Assembly: GCA_963942565.1 (NCBI GenBank)
Contig: OZ012685.1
Span: 3,982,711 to 4,046,710 of the forward strand
Direction: 5' to 3'
Source of the DNA: Maea johnstoni
Taxonomy: Eukaryota > Annelida > Polychaeta > Spionida > Magelonidae
DNA length: 64,000 nucleotides
Shown: piece after piece, positions 48,247 through 58,899 of the stretch
Layout: each line of letters opens with the position of its first letter
Position numbering within the stretch: position 1 is the first letter of the stretch
Made by a program: the position numbers and the translations under genes
The notes under the pieces: model-generated
Databases searched by the model: none
Told to the model about the DNA's origin: nothing
What the model saw: the letters and a program-made list of their open reading frames with translations, nothing else

Positions 48247-48756
48247 CCTGAGCACACACATTTTTTATTTAAAGGTTCCACTTTTTTCTTTGGCTCAGCC
48301 ACATCAGAGGAAGAGCTTTTTTGTGTAGACAGATGGCATTAATAGCATGAACTATGATATTAAATGAATATTAAACTCTCTCAAGTAGTCTTTTCCTAAT
48401 AGTGGTTGACTGACCATAGATAGTAAGAAATGAAGCCATTGTTAAAACCTTCTTAATGGAATATGGATTTTATCCCAAAAAGTCCAATAAATGAATGTAT
48501 ACTATTTATTTCCTAGCTGGCTTATATTTATCATCCACTAATTGAAATGCCAGAACAATAGATTGCATCATCAGTATGCGTACTGCACTACACTGAAAAC
48601 AAGGCCTAAACAATTATCCCAATGGTAACACACAATTGGTTTCCTTTCTGTAATTACACTTTCTAACCTAGCCCTGGACCCCTCAAGACCCCCAGCCCTG
48701 TAATTCACATTCTAACCCCTTAAACCCTTCAAGGATTCAGATGGCTACCTTCACCT
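48247..48756. other. Spacer
   Basis: No gene is seen. Near 48667 and 48705 the words TTCTAACC and CCTGTAATTCACATTCTAAC suggest a small local duplication. Confidence 0.35.
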
Positions 48757-48988
48757 CTTTACTTTAAGCTGTTAATACTTAGAGTGGCCAAAAGCAGTCT
48801 GACAATTTTGCTGATATCTTTCAGTTGAAAGCGTAGTTGCAAAAATAGTTGAGGGAAAATGTTAATCAGATAATTACCGACAACTCTCCTTCAAATATTT
48901 TGTTAAATATAAATTTTCAATTCCACAGTTATCATCAAAAGTATCAGAAGACACTTTCTAAAGGAATTTTTAAGTACGTATGGGTTAA
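48757..48988 (+). mobile_element. piggyBac-like MITE
   Basis: Interior words TGACAATTTTGCTGATATC, CAACTCTCCTTCAAATATTT and ATCATCAAAAGTATCAGAAG; it ends TATGGG followed by TTAA (48985-48988). Confidence 0.7.
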
Positions 48989-49220
48989 CCCAGCACATAT
49001 CATCTAAAAGAAGGACCATCTATTTCAATGATATCTCTTTGATTAATATAAATTAAGGAAAATATGTGAAAGAGAAATATTCATCAGAACTTAAATGCAG
49101 ATTCTCCTTGAAATATTTTGTGAAGTGGTGATTTATCTTAAAGTTACTTTTCAAAAATATATGAATGATCCTGATGACAATTTACCTCTAGAAGGACTCT
49201 TAGGCACCACAGGGTTATAC
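48989..49220 (+). mobile_element. piggyBac-like MITE, diverged, adjacent copy
   Basis: Family words AATATGTGAAAGAGAAATAT, CTCCTTGAAATATTTTGTGA and TCCTGATGACAATTTACC follow directly after the previous copy, with CACCACAGGGTTATACC at the end. Confidence 0.55.
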
Positions 49221-49496
49221 CTTACAATGGTTCATATAGTTCAATTCTCCTTTAATAAAAGTCATACATGTTTGAGATAAGTTTGACTTTTCTAAATAAA
49301 ATCTCTCTAATAAAAGCAAATTTCAGAAACTATATAAATGAAAAATGTTCATCAGAAAACAACTTACTGATACAATTCTCATAAAAACATTTTTGATTGG
49401 TGTGTTGTGTTTGGTTATTTTTAAAACTACCATAGAATCACCTGATTCTTTTCAAGGCAAACTAAATTTGAATAATGGCTGGGGCATAAAAGAAAT

Positions 49497-49625
49497 TTGC
49501 TAGTGACTTGGGGTTAGGTGGTTTTCACTGGGAACTCTGGTTTCCTCCACCACTTACAACTGGCTAGTTACAAATTAGCCACAATATGGCACAGATGTGA
49601 CGAAAAACTAAACTTGAAATTCAAG
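49497..49625 (+). mobile_element. SINE body fragment
   Basis: AGTGACTTGGGGTTAGGTGG, TTTTCACTGGGAACTCTGG, TTTCCTCCACCAC and a tail with AACTTGAAATTCAAG. The tRNA-like head is missing. Confidence 0.6.
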
Positions 49626-49924
49626 GCAAACTGGCAGGCATGAATGAGTAAGACAATCAGCTAGCTGCTAACTGTAAGTGTGCAAGGTCTACATGGATGA
49701 TGGAGCCACCCCAACCTTGAGGCGGAGATAGATGCCAGTTCCCAGTGGAACATGGAAGCTTCCCGTCAGCAAGTCAGTCAATCTGCTACGCTAACTCACT
49801 AACTCACAGGGCAGATCCAGGTCCACAAGGTACCATTGTAACCTTGGGGCAGATAGCAGAAATCTCGCTGGAGTATCGTGGGAGCAGTGAGAGTCATGTG
49901 ATAGAGGAGAGATGCTATCTTACA

Positions 49925-50345
49925 ACCTTCGGCCTTCTGAGCACTGCTAGCTCTTAGGGGAAAGGCCTGGTAATCAAGAGAGTAATGATAGGTGCTGGGG
50001 AGTAGGCAGAAGGCGGTGAGGGAGGGGGAAGGGGGGGGGGGTGGGGGTAGGGGAAGGGGTAAAAGTGTATTTCCCCACTTGTACGATAGAGGTAGAGATG
50101 GTGTCACCAGCACTGCTGACACTAGGCCTTCTGAGCAGCGCCAGCTGTTAGGGGAAAGGGTTGGTAATCAAGAGAGTAATGATAGGTACTGGGGGGGGGG
50201 GTATCCCCCCACGTGTATGATAGAGTAGAGATTGTGTTGCCAGCACTGCCAAACCTAGGCCTTCAGAGAAGTGTTAGCTATTTGGCAAAAAGCTGAGCGG
50301 TGCTAGCTACTATGCAAAAAGGTTATCAAGAGAGTAAAGATAGAC
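49925..50345. repeat. ~170-200 bp tandem repeat, about 2.5 units, with G-rich core
   Basis: GGTAATCAAGAGAGTAATGATAGG occurs at 49969 and 50162 in near-identical form, and TTATCAAGAGAGTAAAGATAG at about 50321. GGCCTTCTGAGCA, AGCTSTTAGGGGAAAG and GTACGATAGAGGTAGAGATG follow. Unit length varies with G runs (50028-50041 and 50191-50200). Confidence 0.85.
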
Positions 50346-50929
50346 TTGGTGGTGTATTGGATGGTGGGTGTTACAGGGGAAGGGGATGAGGTGCACCTCC
50401 CGCATGTATGATCAAATGTATTAAACAAGATGCTCTGCATTGTCACTATAACAATAGAATGTGATTTCAAAGACAGTACCTTTGTTTTTCATTTTACTTA
50501 ATAGTTTTATTGACCTGGTAACAGGAAAGTGCATATCTTAGTAATGTAATAGCATTTACATTTAAGAGAGATATTCTAATTAATATGCTTCAGATTGACA
50601 TAAGATATTTTGGACCAAAACTTATAAATCTCCTTATTTGAGACTTACAACCTTCCAACGCTGATGCTACTTTTGTTTGAAGCACAAGGACACAAAAATG
50701 CTAATAAACTGTCTAAACCCTGTCGTGTTGCTATTCATTGGATAGCTCTCAATACATACTCTCAGATGAGTACCCATAAGTCAGGGTTTCAGTCATTTTC
50801 AGTTTTTCTGTATCATTTTCTATTTGCAAAATTAGCCACCAGCAGCATTAGGGTTAAGGGTATTGGTATCAAAATGATGGCCAGACATCTTGCTGGCTAG
50901 GTCCCTGCATGGTAACTAATCTTACCTGT
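50346..50929. repeat. Spacer with a diverged relative of 28973-29180
   Basis: CAACGCTGATGCTACTTTTG, CTCTCAGATGAGTACCCATA and GGGTTTCAGTCATTTTCAG (50656-50830) match the order of words in 28977-29165 and 36725-36915. This is therefore a dispersed repeat with three copies in the window, two of which are alleles. Confidence 0.75.
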
Positions 50930-51960
50930 AAGGCTGTAACAAACTTTTAATCTTCTTGTCATCAACCACACTAGTAATTATGATGATCATCAGTGGATTT
51001 AGCAATCAATGGTTTGTCTTGAAGAAGAATAGGTAACCTAAAATGAAATAAAAGAAGTTAGTTTTCTTGCCAACGTTTTTTTCCTAAATACCCCGGACAA
51101 CTTTGTAACATGCATATGATGCATTACACAAATGTTTCCTTATTAAAATCAATTGCAGACTTGAGGCACATCTTAGTTCATATACAATAAAACCACACAT
51201 ATAACTGTGCAAATGAAACTTTTTTTTTTGGTCTGAATAGAATCAGTCATCCTTATAATTAGTTAATCTATTCCTCAGTATTGTATGGAAATGGATAGTT
51301 ATCCTTTATGAAAATTTAATAAGTAAATAGTTTCACTCTTGTAAAGATGCGGTTTATAATACCCACTGTGCACATCAACCCTGGTACCTTGTTTCACTTC
51401 ACTGCATACCTTCTAGTTCCACTTAATCCTTGCATTACACTCTCTCTACGCACCTTTAGTTTTGCATTAGCAAGGTGTCTCGCGGGATTTTACTGATTAC
51501 TATTTCATGTTGTCATGTGGCCACAAAAAGCCCGCTCCTGTCCAGACACATCTTTGGCTTGGCTGGAGTTAGGGTTTCTTCGCCAATCATGGAAGCGCAA
51601 GTTAATAGGGTTTGTATTCTTCTGGGCTTTATAAATCTATGGAGTGGCTGGGGGTAGGTGGAGTTTTACAGCTGAATACTTAAGAAGGCAGGCCAGACAG
51701 TAGGTCCATTCCCAGAGCAATGCTGAGATTTACTTCTAGACATATGGAGGATTACATAGTTCAGGAATGGTGTCCGAGGGCCCACTGCTATTAAAATCTA
51801 CTCTTGGGCTTGAAGTCTTAAAGAGCCTATGGGATATCAGGCATTAGTGTGATGGTTGAAATAATGTGCATTTATGGAGAACTCCTAGTTATTGTTTAAA
51901 GGCAGTATCAAAATCAACTTAAGGGTTCTAAGTTCTAAAGCCCCTTTGGGAGGATACATC
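50930..51960. promoter_or_regulatory. Candidate regulatory region
   Basis: Mixed composition. The strongest stretch is 51410-51670, with TTAGTTTTGCATTAGCAAGG, GTGTCTCGCGGGATTTTACTG, GGCTTTATAAATC and GAAGCGCAAGTTAATAGGG. There are no simple repeats. Confidence 0.25.
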
Positions 51961-52029
51961 ATTAAAAAGGTTTGTGCATTCAAAAAGATTTTTTTTCAAG
52001 GGCTACTTCCCTCATACCTCTATTATGAC

Positions 52030-52170
52030 TTAGATAAGTATTAATCCACCCATGTCTGAAGCACCCAAACAGACTGACTACTTTGATGATATCTTTCTAG
52101 CAAAAGCAATTTTAAGAAAAATATTTGAAGATCTGTTGATAAACAACTCTCTTTCAAGAAAGGACAGTGA
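52030..52170 (+). mobile_element. piggyBac-like MITE fragment
   Basis: ATTAATCCACCCATGTCTGA starts it, followed by TTGATGATATCTTTCTAGC, AAATATTTGAAG and ACAACTCTCTTTCAAG. Confidence 0.55.
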
Positions 52171-52510
52171 CCAAGCAAAAAAATGTCCATAATTGTGGCT
52201 AGGAGCTGCGCTGAAAACCATCTTGCAATTTCTTGCAATTATTTACCCCAAAAGTCCAACCTGTGTTAGGAGGGTACTTGTGTGAGGCTTAATATATTCT
52301 TCTTCAGAAGACCTTTCAGGCAATTTATACTTTTAATGCCTGAATTGTCAAATGAAAGCAGGCTAGTCAATATCTGAGGAAAGAAATTAAACCCATAAGC
52401 TACCTTAACACAAAAAATCAAATTTAAACATTTAAATTACAATTATTTCCACTATCTCACTAATACCACTGTCATATCACCATATAGTACCAGGTCACTT
52501 AACTCACAGG

Positions 52511-52729
52511 GTGCACCATAAATTCCAAAACATTACTTGCCCTGCCGGTACTTCCACTTGCCCGGCCACTCTGTTAAACAAAGGTGTATTACATTGCGAG
52601 GACTCTGCCCAAAACATTACTTGCCGAGCGGGGCAAGTTAGGGTCTTGTTCTGCTTGTCGGATTGCCGTTTTTCTCCAATTTCACTTGCAACTTGCAACG
52701 AAGCAAGTGGTTATGCCATCATGGTGCAC
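52511..52729 (-). mobile_element. Inverted-repeat element with CTTGCCC words, second copy
   Basis: GTGCACCATA at the left faces ATGGTGCAC at the right. CTTGCCCTGCCGGTACTTCC, CCAAAACATTACTTGCC and GCAACTTGCAACGAAGC match the reverse complement of 48040-48246. Confidence 0.7.
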
Positions 52730-52779
52730 GCTGACTCATTCCCCCCCCCCCCATCCCAATTCTGAAACTACTTTCTTTG

Positions 52780-53200
52780 CTCCTTTCGAGAGGAGAAGTC
52801 ATTGGATACTACATAAGAGGTTTAATCAATGGTCTGTATATCAGTACGCCGACAACTAAGTGTCTGTGTGTCTTCTCGCTCACACTATCCCACTGGACCA
52901 TACAGACAATACTATCTCCCCACGCACTCCCTTCAACGCTAGAAATCACCTCCCTTCTCTGAGAGGCTGAATAATGAATTATTGTGGCGACTGAAGAAAC
53001 AGCATCTTCTCCTCCTTTCCCAGGAGAGGGCAGTTCTCCCCCTAAATAATTAATGCTCAGCTCGAAGTGGCTCCACACTCAGTGTGGATTGACTACCAAT
53101 ATCGGTGATGTCACATCAAAGGAAAAGTCACCTTTTCTATATCTGTACTTCAAAGGGCGCAGTTGGTCTGATGATTATGTAATACTAGAATATTAAAATC
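52780..53200. promoter_or_regulatory. Candidate regulatory block
   Basis: A repeat-free stretch with GAGGCTGAATAATGAATTAT, CCCTAAATAATTAATGCTCA and GGTTTAATCAATGG. Homeodomain-type words are frequent. Confidence 0.35.
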
Positions 53201-53241
53201 GGGCTCAATGTCATCTTATTATAATAATAGGTTTCAGTGAA

Positions 53242-53245
<4 letters not shown>

Positions 53246-53317
<72 letters not shown>
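53246..53317. repeat. (AT)n microsatellite
   Basis: An AT run followed by ACACATATATGCATGTGTGTGTGT. Confidence 0.97.
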
Positions 53318-53325
<8 letters not shown>

Positions 53326-54259
53326 TGCATGTGTGTGTGTATGTTTTCAGAAAGGCAGACTTTGAGAGGGTGAAAATATTAATATTTGTAGAGTGAAATA
53401 ATGATTATTTCTCCAAAAATTAGCATACACACAACCATAGACACTTAGTATTCAATAAGCTCTGGAAATTGATTCCAAACATATTGGTTTCAAAACGACA
53501 CATCACAACTGAACTAATTGAACGTTACAAGTGTTGACTCATTCATCAATGTCTATTATGGTACTATTAAAGGATTCTCATTGACATTGCTATATGTGCC
53601 AAGACATTTCAACAAAGTATATCTGAGCCTCCAAATACCATAAACCAATACCCATTTACCACCCCCCCCCCCCCCCCCCACACCAATTTTTAAATGGAAT
53701 AGCCCTGAGTGGATATGATAACACATTGGTGCCATCTCAACTGAAGCAAAAATATTGATACCGACAATTACCTTCTATTTTAATCAATTTTGGAGCTGTC
53801 TAGACTGGCCATTACATAAATGGCAATATTTATCTATATCTGAAAATGCTTTTTGTGATATCAATAAAATCACTGAAGGTTGTAGGGAAAATTTGATATC
53901 CATAATTATTTTTTATATCAATTGATACCAATTAATCATTGTGATTTCAAAACTCATTAATGCCTATCCATTGATATTGTTCTTAAACAAAATCCTTAAA
54001 TATTCATGGATATCGTAAGTTTCGCTGCCACATTCGGAAAATCCCCTCAAAGGTATAAAACGCAGACAGGTGTTTACGTTGTACCATACACTTTACCATT
54101 TAAAACATCTTACCGGTACTTCAAGTACGTTGGTTAGGTCGGTTGCTGAAAATTCAACATCCGGAACACTGCAGGTACACTCTATACAGGGGTCGGACAG
54201 CGTAATTGTAAATTACCGATACATCAGCAGATCAGCAAATGACTAGTGTGGATCCCTAG
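53318..54259. other. AT-rich spacer with an 18-bp C run
   Basis: No gene is seen. The C homopolymer lies at 53662-53679. At about 53740-53990 the words TTGATAC, AATTGATACCAATTAATC and GATATC recur. Confidence 0.4.
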
Positions 54260-54660
54260 GCTAAGCGAAAGAGTATTGCTCATAACAATGTTGCAACGTG
54301 TTGCTTACTTATTCTCTACACATTATTTATAAACGCTGGCAAAGGGATTCCCCGTCGAGTTCTCGTCCCTGCGTACGGCTTCAAATAGCAGATAATCATA
54401 AACCATACCATTTTGCGTGCCATCAATATAAACTTACACGATCATGTCAAAAAGGCCTGTGCAAGGGCAATCTCTAAATCTGCTATTTGGGAGGAGACGT
54501 CGATGCGGATGACACCTCTGTCTGCTGCGAGTCTGGCTGTAGGTGGTTCTGCGGAAGTTCACGAAGGGCACGGCCTTTTGGCCGAATCATGTTCGCCAAA
54601 ACTCCGCGGGGCTCCGGAGGGATTTTACGGAAAAACCTGACACCGTTTGCTTAATCGATT
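54260..54660. other. GC-rich block with a 75-codon frame of unknown meaning
   Basis: The plus-strand frame 54413-54640 encodes MRAININLHDHVKKACARAI and ends EGFYGKT. It has no domain I recognise, no splice context I can defend and no homologue in the window. The block is GC-richer than its flanks, with GGCACGGCCTTTTGGCCGAA (a near-palindrome) at about 54567. It could be an exon, a decayed element or a regulatory stretch. Confidence 0.25.
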
Positions 54661-55016
54661 TCCTCATACCCCAACCATGCTATCGTTTTGTAGCAAACTT
54701 TTAATAGCAGTTTTTACCAATCGTCCTGTCCTATAGATTACCAACTTGGATGAATATTGCAATGTTTGTGTTGCAAGAACTTCAATATCAGAAATTGGCT
54801 AAAATTAATTCTCGAAGTAACGTTTCTGCGTTCTTCCAAAACTTGACGTCAGGACCTATGATATTTTTGAGAATAACTTAGGAATATACATACATACACA
54901 CATACACATATACATACATACATAGATAAAAAAAAAAAGATGAATCGACAGTGTTTATTTTAATGATGGCTTACTACACTAGTTAATGTTTATAAACCTT
55001 TATGAAATGTTATGTA

Positions 55017-55372
55017 GGAACTTGCTCCAGTTCAGTAGATGGGCCTATAATTTTCTCCTTTTTTGGGGGGGGGGGGGGGGGGGGTGGATGGGTCTTGAGA
55101 TTCTTCCTGGCCCAAATCGATGAGCAATGACGCTTGAATTGCCTGGAAAATAAAGAAAAAGAGAAAATTAGTATCAAGTATATGTAATAAAGTCTTTATT
55201 ATATATACCTGCCACTAATTTTCTTTTTCTTTGTTTTTCAAGTAATTCAAGCGTCATTGTTCATTGATTTGAGCCAGGAAGAATTTCAAGACCCATCCCC
55301 CCCCCCAAAAAAAAAAAAAGAAAAAAGGAAAGATTATAGGCCCATCTACTGAGCTGGGGCAAGTTTCTGTGA
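55017..55372. mobile_element. Foldback (inverted-repeat) element, ~355 bp
   Basis: The left arm (55017-55177) and right arm (about 55212-55372) are diverged reverse complements through nearly their whole length. For example, CAGTAGATGGGCCTATAAT at the left faces ATTATAGGCCCATCTACTG at the right, and GACGCTTGAATT faces AATTCAAGCGTC. The left arm has a 20-bp G run (55065-55084) where the right arm has a shorter C run and an A run. The loop is about 35 bp and AT-rich. Confidence 0.85.
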
Positions 55373-55613
55373 TCTGGCTGACCACACGGTTTGTAGCAGC
55401 TTGATGGTTGCCCCCATTGGTGCCCCCTACGCACTTGGAAAGGTCACGGTTTGTATTAAGTGTTAATTACCCTTTCTCTCTCCCTAGGTGTGCTCCTTGT
55501 TCCCCTCTCCTTGACATGTGTTACGGTCACTTGTCATGGCCATGGCCCGCACGTGCATGTCAGAGCCACGGCATTGAGAATCAATCACGAAAAACATGCG
55601 CAAACGCACTCTA

Positions 55614-55985
55614 TTAACCCATTAATGTCTAATAGTTATTTATTGAAGTTGTCGTCAGGATCTTCAATATTGTTGGCATTAACTAAGAAATCAAGTATGA
55701 TTTTCCAAAATATCTGAAGAGGAATTGTTGGTAATATTCTAAACGACAGTTCCTCTTCAATTATTTTCCTATCTTTTCTTAAGAGTGCAAGATTTCATCA
55801 AAATTGTCAGGCTACCTTTGGTCGCTGTGGAAGTTAAGGATGATTTTACAAACTATTTGAAAAGGTAATGATATGATGAACATTTCCCTTTCAAATATAT
55901 TCCCAAATATTCTTTTGGCTAAGAGATTTCACCAAAACATGTCTGGCTGCCTTTGGCCGATGTGAGCATTAATGGATTTTAAAGA
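55614..55985 (-). mobile_element. piggyBac-like MITE, compound (about 1.6 copies)
   Basis: It starts TTAACCCATTAATGTCTAAT. GATTTCATCAAAATTGTCAG and GGCTACCTTTGGTCGCTGTG mark the first right end; a second set (ACCAAAACATGTCTGGCTGC and GTGAGCATTAATGG) marks the other. The arrangement fits one copy fused with a partial second. Confidence 0.75.
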
Positions 55986-56373
55986 AGATTTTGATATGTG
56001 ATGGACACCCTGAACCCTAAATGATGATACAGGGATTAAGTTTTTTTTATTTAAACAGCGCCACGGCATATCAAAACTGTTTAGGATTGAACCAAACATA
56101 CAGATGTATGACTAAAGATCTAGGTACCTACACTGATGGTCTTTCTGTCGTCCGTATTAGTTCTGGAAAAGAAAATGTTATTGAAAGTAAAGTGTATACA
56201 TTTATCTCATGATTGGCAAAATTCTAGGCTTATGATTGGTCAATTGGCATGTGATATGAAGTTGTATTAACCTCTCAGAATCCTATATTAACCTCCCAGT
56301 ATTTGTATGTATATATGTATGTTCATTTTTATTACATATGCAGAGGTCAAGGGGGCAATCATGAGATAAATTC

Positions 56374-56510
56374 GTTATCAACTGTTTTGGAGTATGATAC
56401 AACTTATATCTCGCAATCAGAGGGCTGTATCACCCTCGGCTGTGCCTCGGGTGATACAGCCCTCTGATTGCGAGATATAAGTTGTATCATACTCCAAAAC
56501 AGTTGATAAC
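56374..56510. repeat. Perfect hairpin: 62-bp arms, 13-nt loop
   Basis: Arm 56374-56435 is the exact reverse complement of 56449-56510 at all 62 positions. The loop is TCGGCTGTGCCTC. With no mismatches, the structure is recent or is kept by gene conversion. Transcribed RNA would fold into a long double-stranded stem. Confidence 0.95.
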
Positions 56511-57070
56511 TAATAGCATTGGTATTTCCTGATGAGGTAACGCAGGGATATCAACATTAAGTCATAGCACCCCTACCATCGTAAAAGAAGTTATCACATC
56601 ATTCGCGCACAATCAGATTGCCCCTCCCTTACCCCCAACCCTGATGAAATTTTTCTTTCCTAAAACTCCTCAACTTCCCTCCCCGTGGCGTAGCGGTCGC
56701 GTGTTGAATAAGTCTGGAGGATTGAATGTGGATATTTACACTTTACTATGCTTGCATGGCAAATATCTAATTAGAGTTCAGAAGCTGCCCTTCAGAAGTC
56801 ATGCAAACATATCTGAGATGTCAGTTCACACTGTGCAACAAGTCAGTACAGCCAAACTTCCAAAACCCACTCCCAGGCCCCTGACCGCCCAGGAGTCAAT
56901 AGGTTAATGGTATGGACGTCCCGTCATCCCGCATCCAAATCTCGCGGATTCCCAAACCACCATGTGGAAACTTCACCTGCGCTGGGCGAAATTCAAGTGG
57001 ACATGTTCTTCCTTTGGCCCCTACTCTCCCCGTAAAGGTCCAGGCAGTTCTGAAAGCTGGCCATTTAGTC
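56511..57070. other. Spacer with a SINE-like head
   Basis: CCGTGGCGTAGCGGTCGCGT (56683-56702) looks like the 5' part of a tRNA gene (A-box region), but no B box in register is visible after it. No gene is seen. Confidence 0.4.
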
Positions 57071-57079
57071 CATTAAAGG

Positions 57080-57480
57080 TTTAAAAAGTGATGACTACTG
57101 TCGATATTGGTGAAGCCTCGCGGGAGATACATTGTGGGAGTGGAAGGGATTTCCCGGACAATGCATTGCAATTTGTGGCGCAGTGACGTTTGGACGTAGG
57201 CAGCTGGGATGATACTGATGCGCTGCTCAATTGCTGTGCTCTTCCGTGCAATCTCTGATGGATTAATGCTAATTACATATTGATGCTAACATCCGTAATC
57301 GGTCAATAATTCACCATGATGTACTTTCGGGCCGCTTTCCTCTGTCTTTACTGTCAATAATAATGCCGAGCAGAAACGACGGGCCGGTGCAGGGATTGGA
57401 GATTAGCTTTTAATAATTCAGAGGGAACGCGAGTCCGCGATCAAGCTTTTTGATCAGCAAACAAACAATGTGTGTACAAC
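57080..57480. promoter_or_regulatory. Strong candidate enhancer
   Basis: A GC-richer block in AT-rich surroundings contains GGATTAATGCTAATTACATA followed by TTGATGCTAACATC (overlapping homeodomain, POU and Pitx/Otx-like GGATTA words), TCGGTCAATAATTC, GGAGATTAGCTTTTAATAAT and the near-palindrome GATCAAGCTTTTTGATCAGC. Motif density is the highest in the window. No frame is open through it. Confidence 0.5.
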
Positions 57481-58400
57481 AGCAGTACCATTTAACAGAT
57501 CATACTAAATCACCACACCAAACCAGCTTACCCTGAGACTTGCATTATTTGATATGTATGTACATTATGACTGATATGCTTTACAGTAATTATGCGTACA
57601 CGATTTCATCAAATTTCTAAGGCTGCTTTTGACCACTATGAGCAAAAATGGCTTTAAGATATGTGACACATTTAGAAATAAGCTAGTAATCATACACACA
57701 TTTTCTAAATTTCGGGAAGATAGCTTTGCTCGAACTGTTGTACGTATGTCGAATGCATCATTTTCTTGTCGTCCTTTAATAACGAGAATAAGCCAAAAAA
57801 AAACATCCAAATACATGTAGTGAATTTATATTATGGTGTTTTTTCTATAGTCCATTATAGCTTTGCGAACAAGACTAGTGCTGTTGGAAGCTGAACCTTA
57901 AAACGGTTTGGTTATGTTTATCGCTGTTCGTTCCATTGAAGTGTTTCAAAGGGCTACCTCCACATCCCTACAGTCAAATGCAATGTAACTCGGCTGCTCG
58001 CTCTCTGAACATTTAAAGCATCCAACAATACGTATGCATCTATAGTATGTATGTGTGTGCGTGCGTAAGTGCATGCATGTCAAAAAGGTATGCATGTATG
58101 TATGCATGTATTTATTTTTGTATTTGCCTTATTAAAAGTGAAGTGGTGTTTTCGCCGGATTGTCCGGTTAATTCCACCACTAATAACTGGCTTGTGGCTT
58201 TCACGCCTACAGCACTAATTTTAATAAGTGGGGATAAACAATACCCTTTATGTTTGACAATGCACTTCATGGAATGCTGCAGCGGTCATACATAATAGGC
58301 AAGGAGAAATCCTAGAGCCCTTTATTGATTTTGCTCCAATTACTTTCAAATAGCTACCTCCGTAGCCCAGTGGTCTAACATCCTTGATGTTTGGCAATGC
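57481..58400. other. Spacer with decayed MITE and SINE head
   Basis: GATTTCATCAAATTTCTAAG with GGCTGCTTTTGACCACTATG (about 57603-57642) is a TTAA-MITE end. CTCCGTAGCCCAGTGGTCTA (about 58360) resembles a tRNA A-box region. A TGCATGTATGTATGCATGTA tract lies near 58090. No gene is seen. Confidence 0.4.
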
Positions 58401-58899
58401 ACTATAGACGTTTTTGCGCTAATTATTTCATTATTCATGTTCAGCGCATCCTCATAGATAGGATTTCAATAGTCAGCAGAATCTGGGGAGATAGTGATCA
58501 CGTGACCACAATAATAATCTTTCAATGCGTTTTTTCACACATTCCATTATGATCAGCGTTTGTCTCTAGAGTTTAGTAAGATTTATGAGATTGATTTATT
58601 TCTTCTCCATCTGACGTGCGGTCGTGGGCACCCTATCTCGCTATGTCCTACCAAAACATTACCAAAGATTACACCCTCAATAATAAAATTCACCTCTTGA
58701 ATTGAGTCTTTCTGGATATACTTGCTACAGTGGTGCTGAAGCATGGGCAGTGAGACCTCATAGTTTGTTACACACGTGGTGTTGCGGCGCCTTTAATCTC
58801 AAACGTCTCATCCTATCAGTCACAGGCAGACGGAAGCAACAGAAAACTGGTCGTCGTCCAAGTCCCCCAATCAGAGCAATTCAATCTCACACAAGAAAA

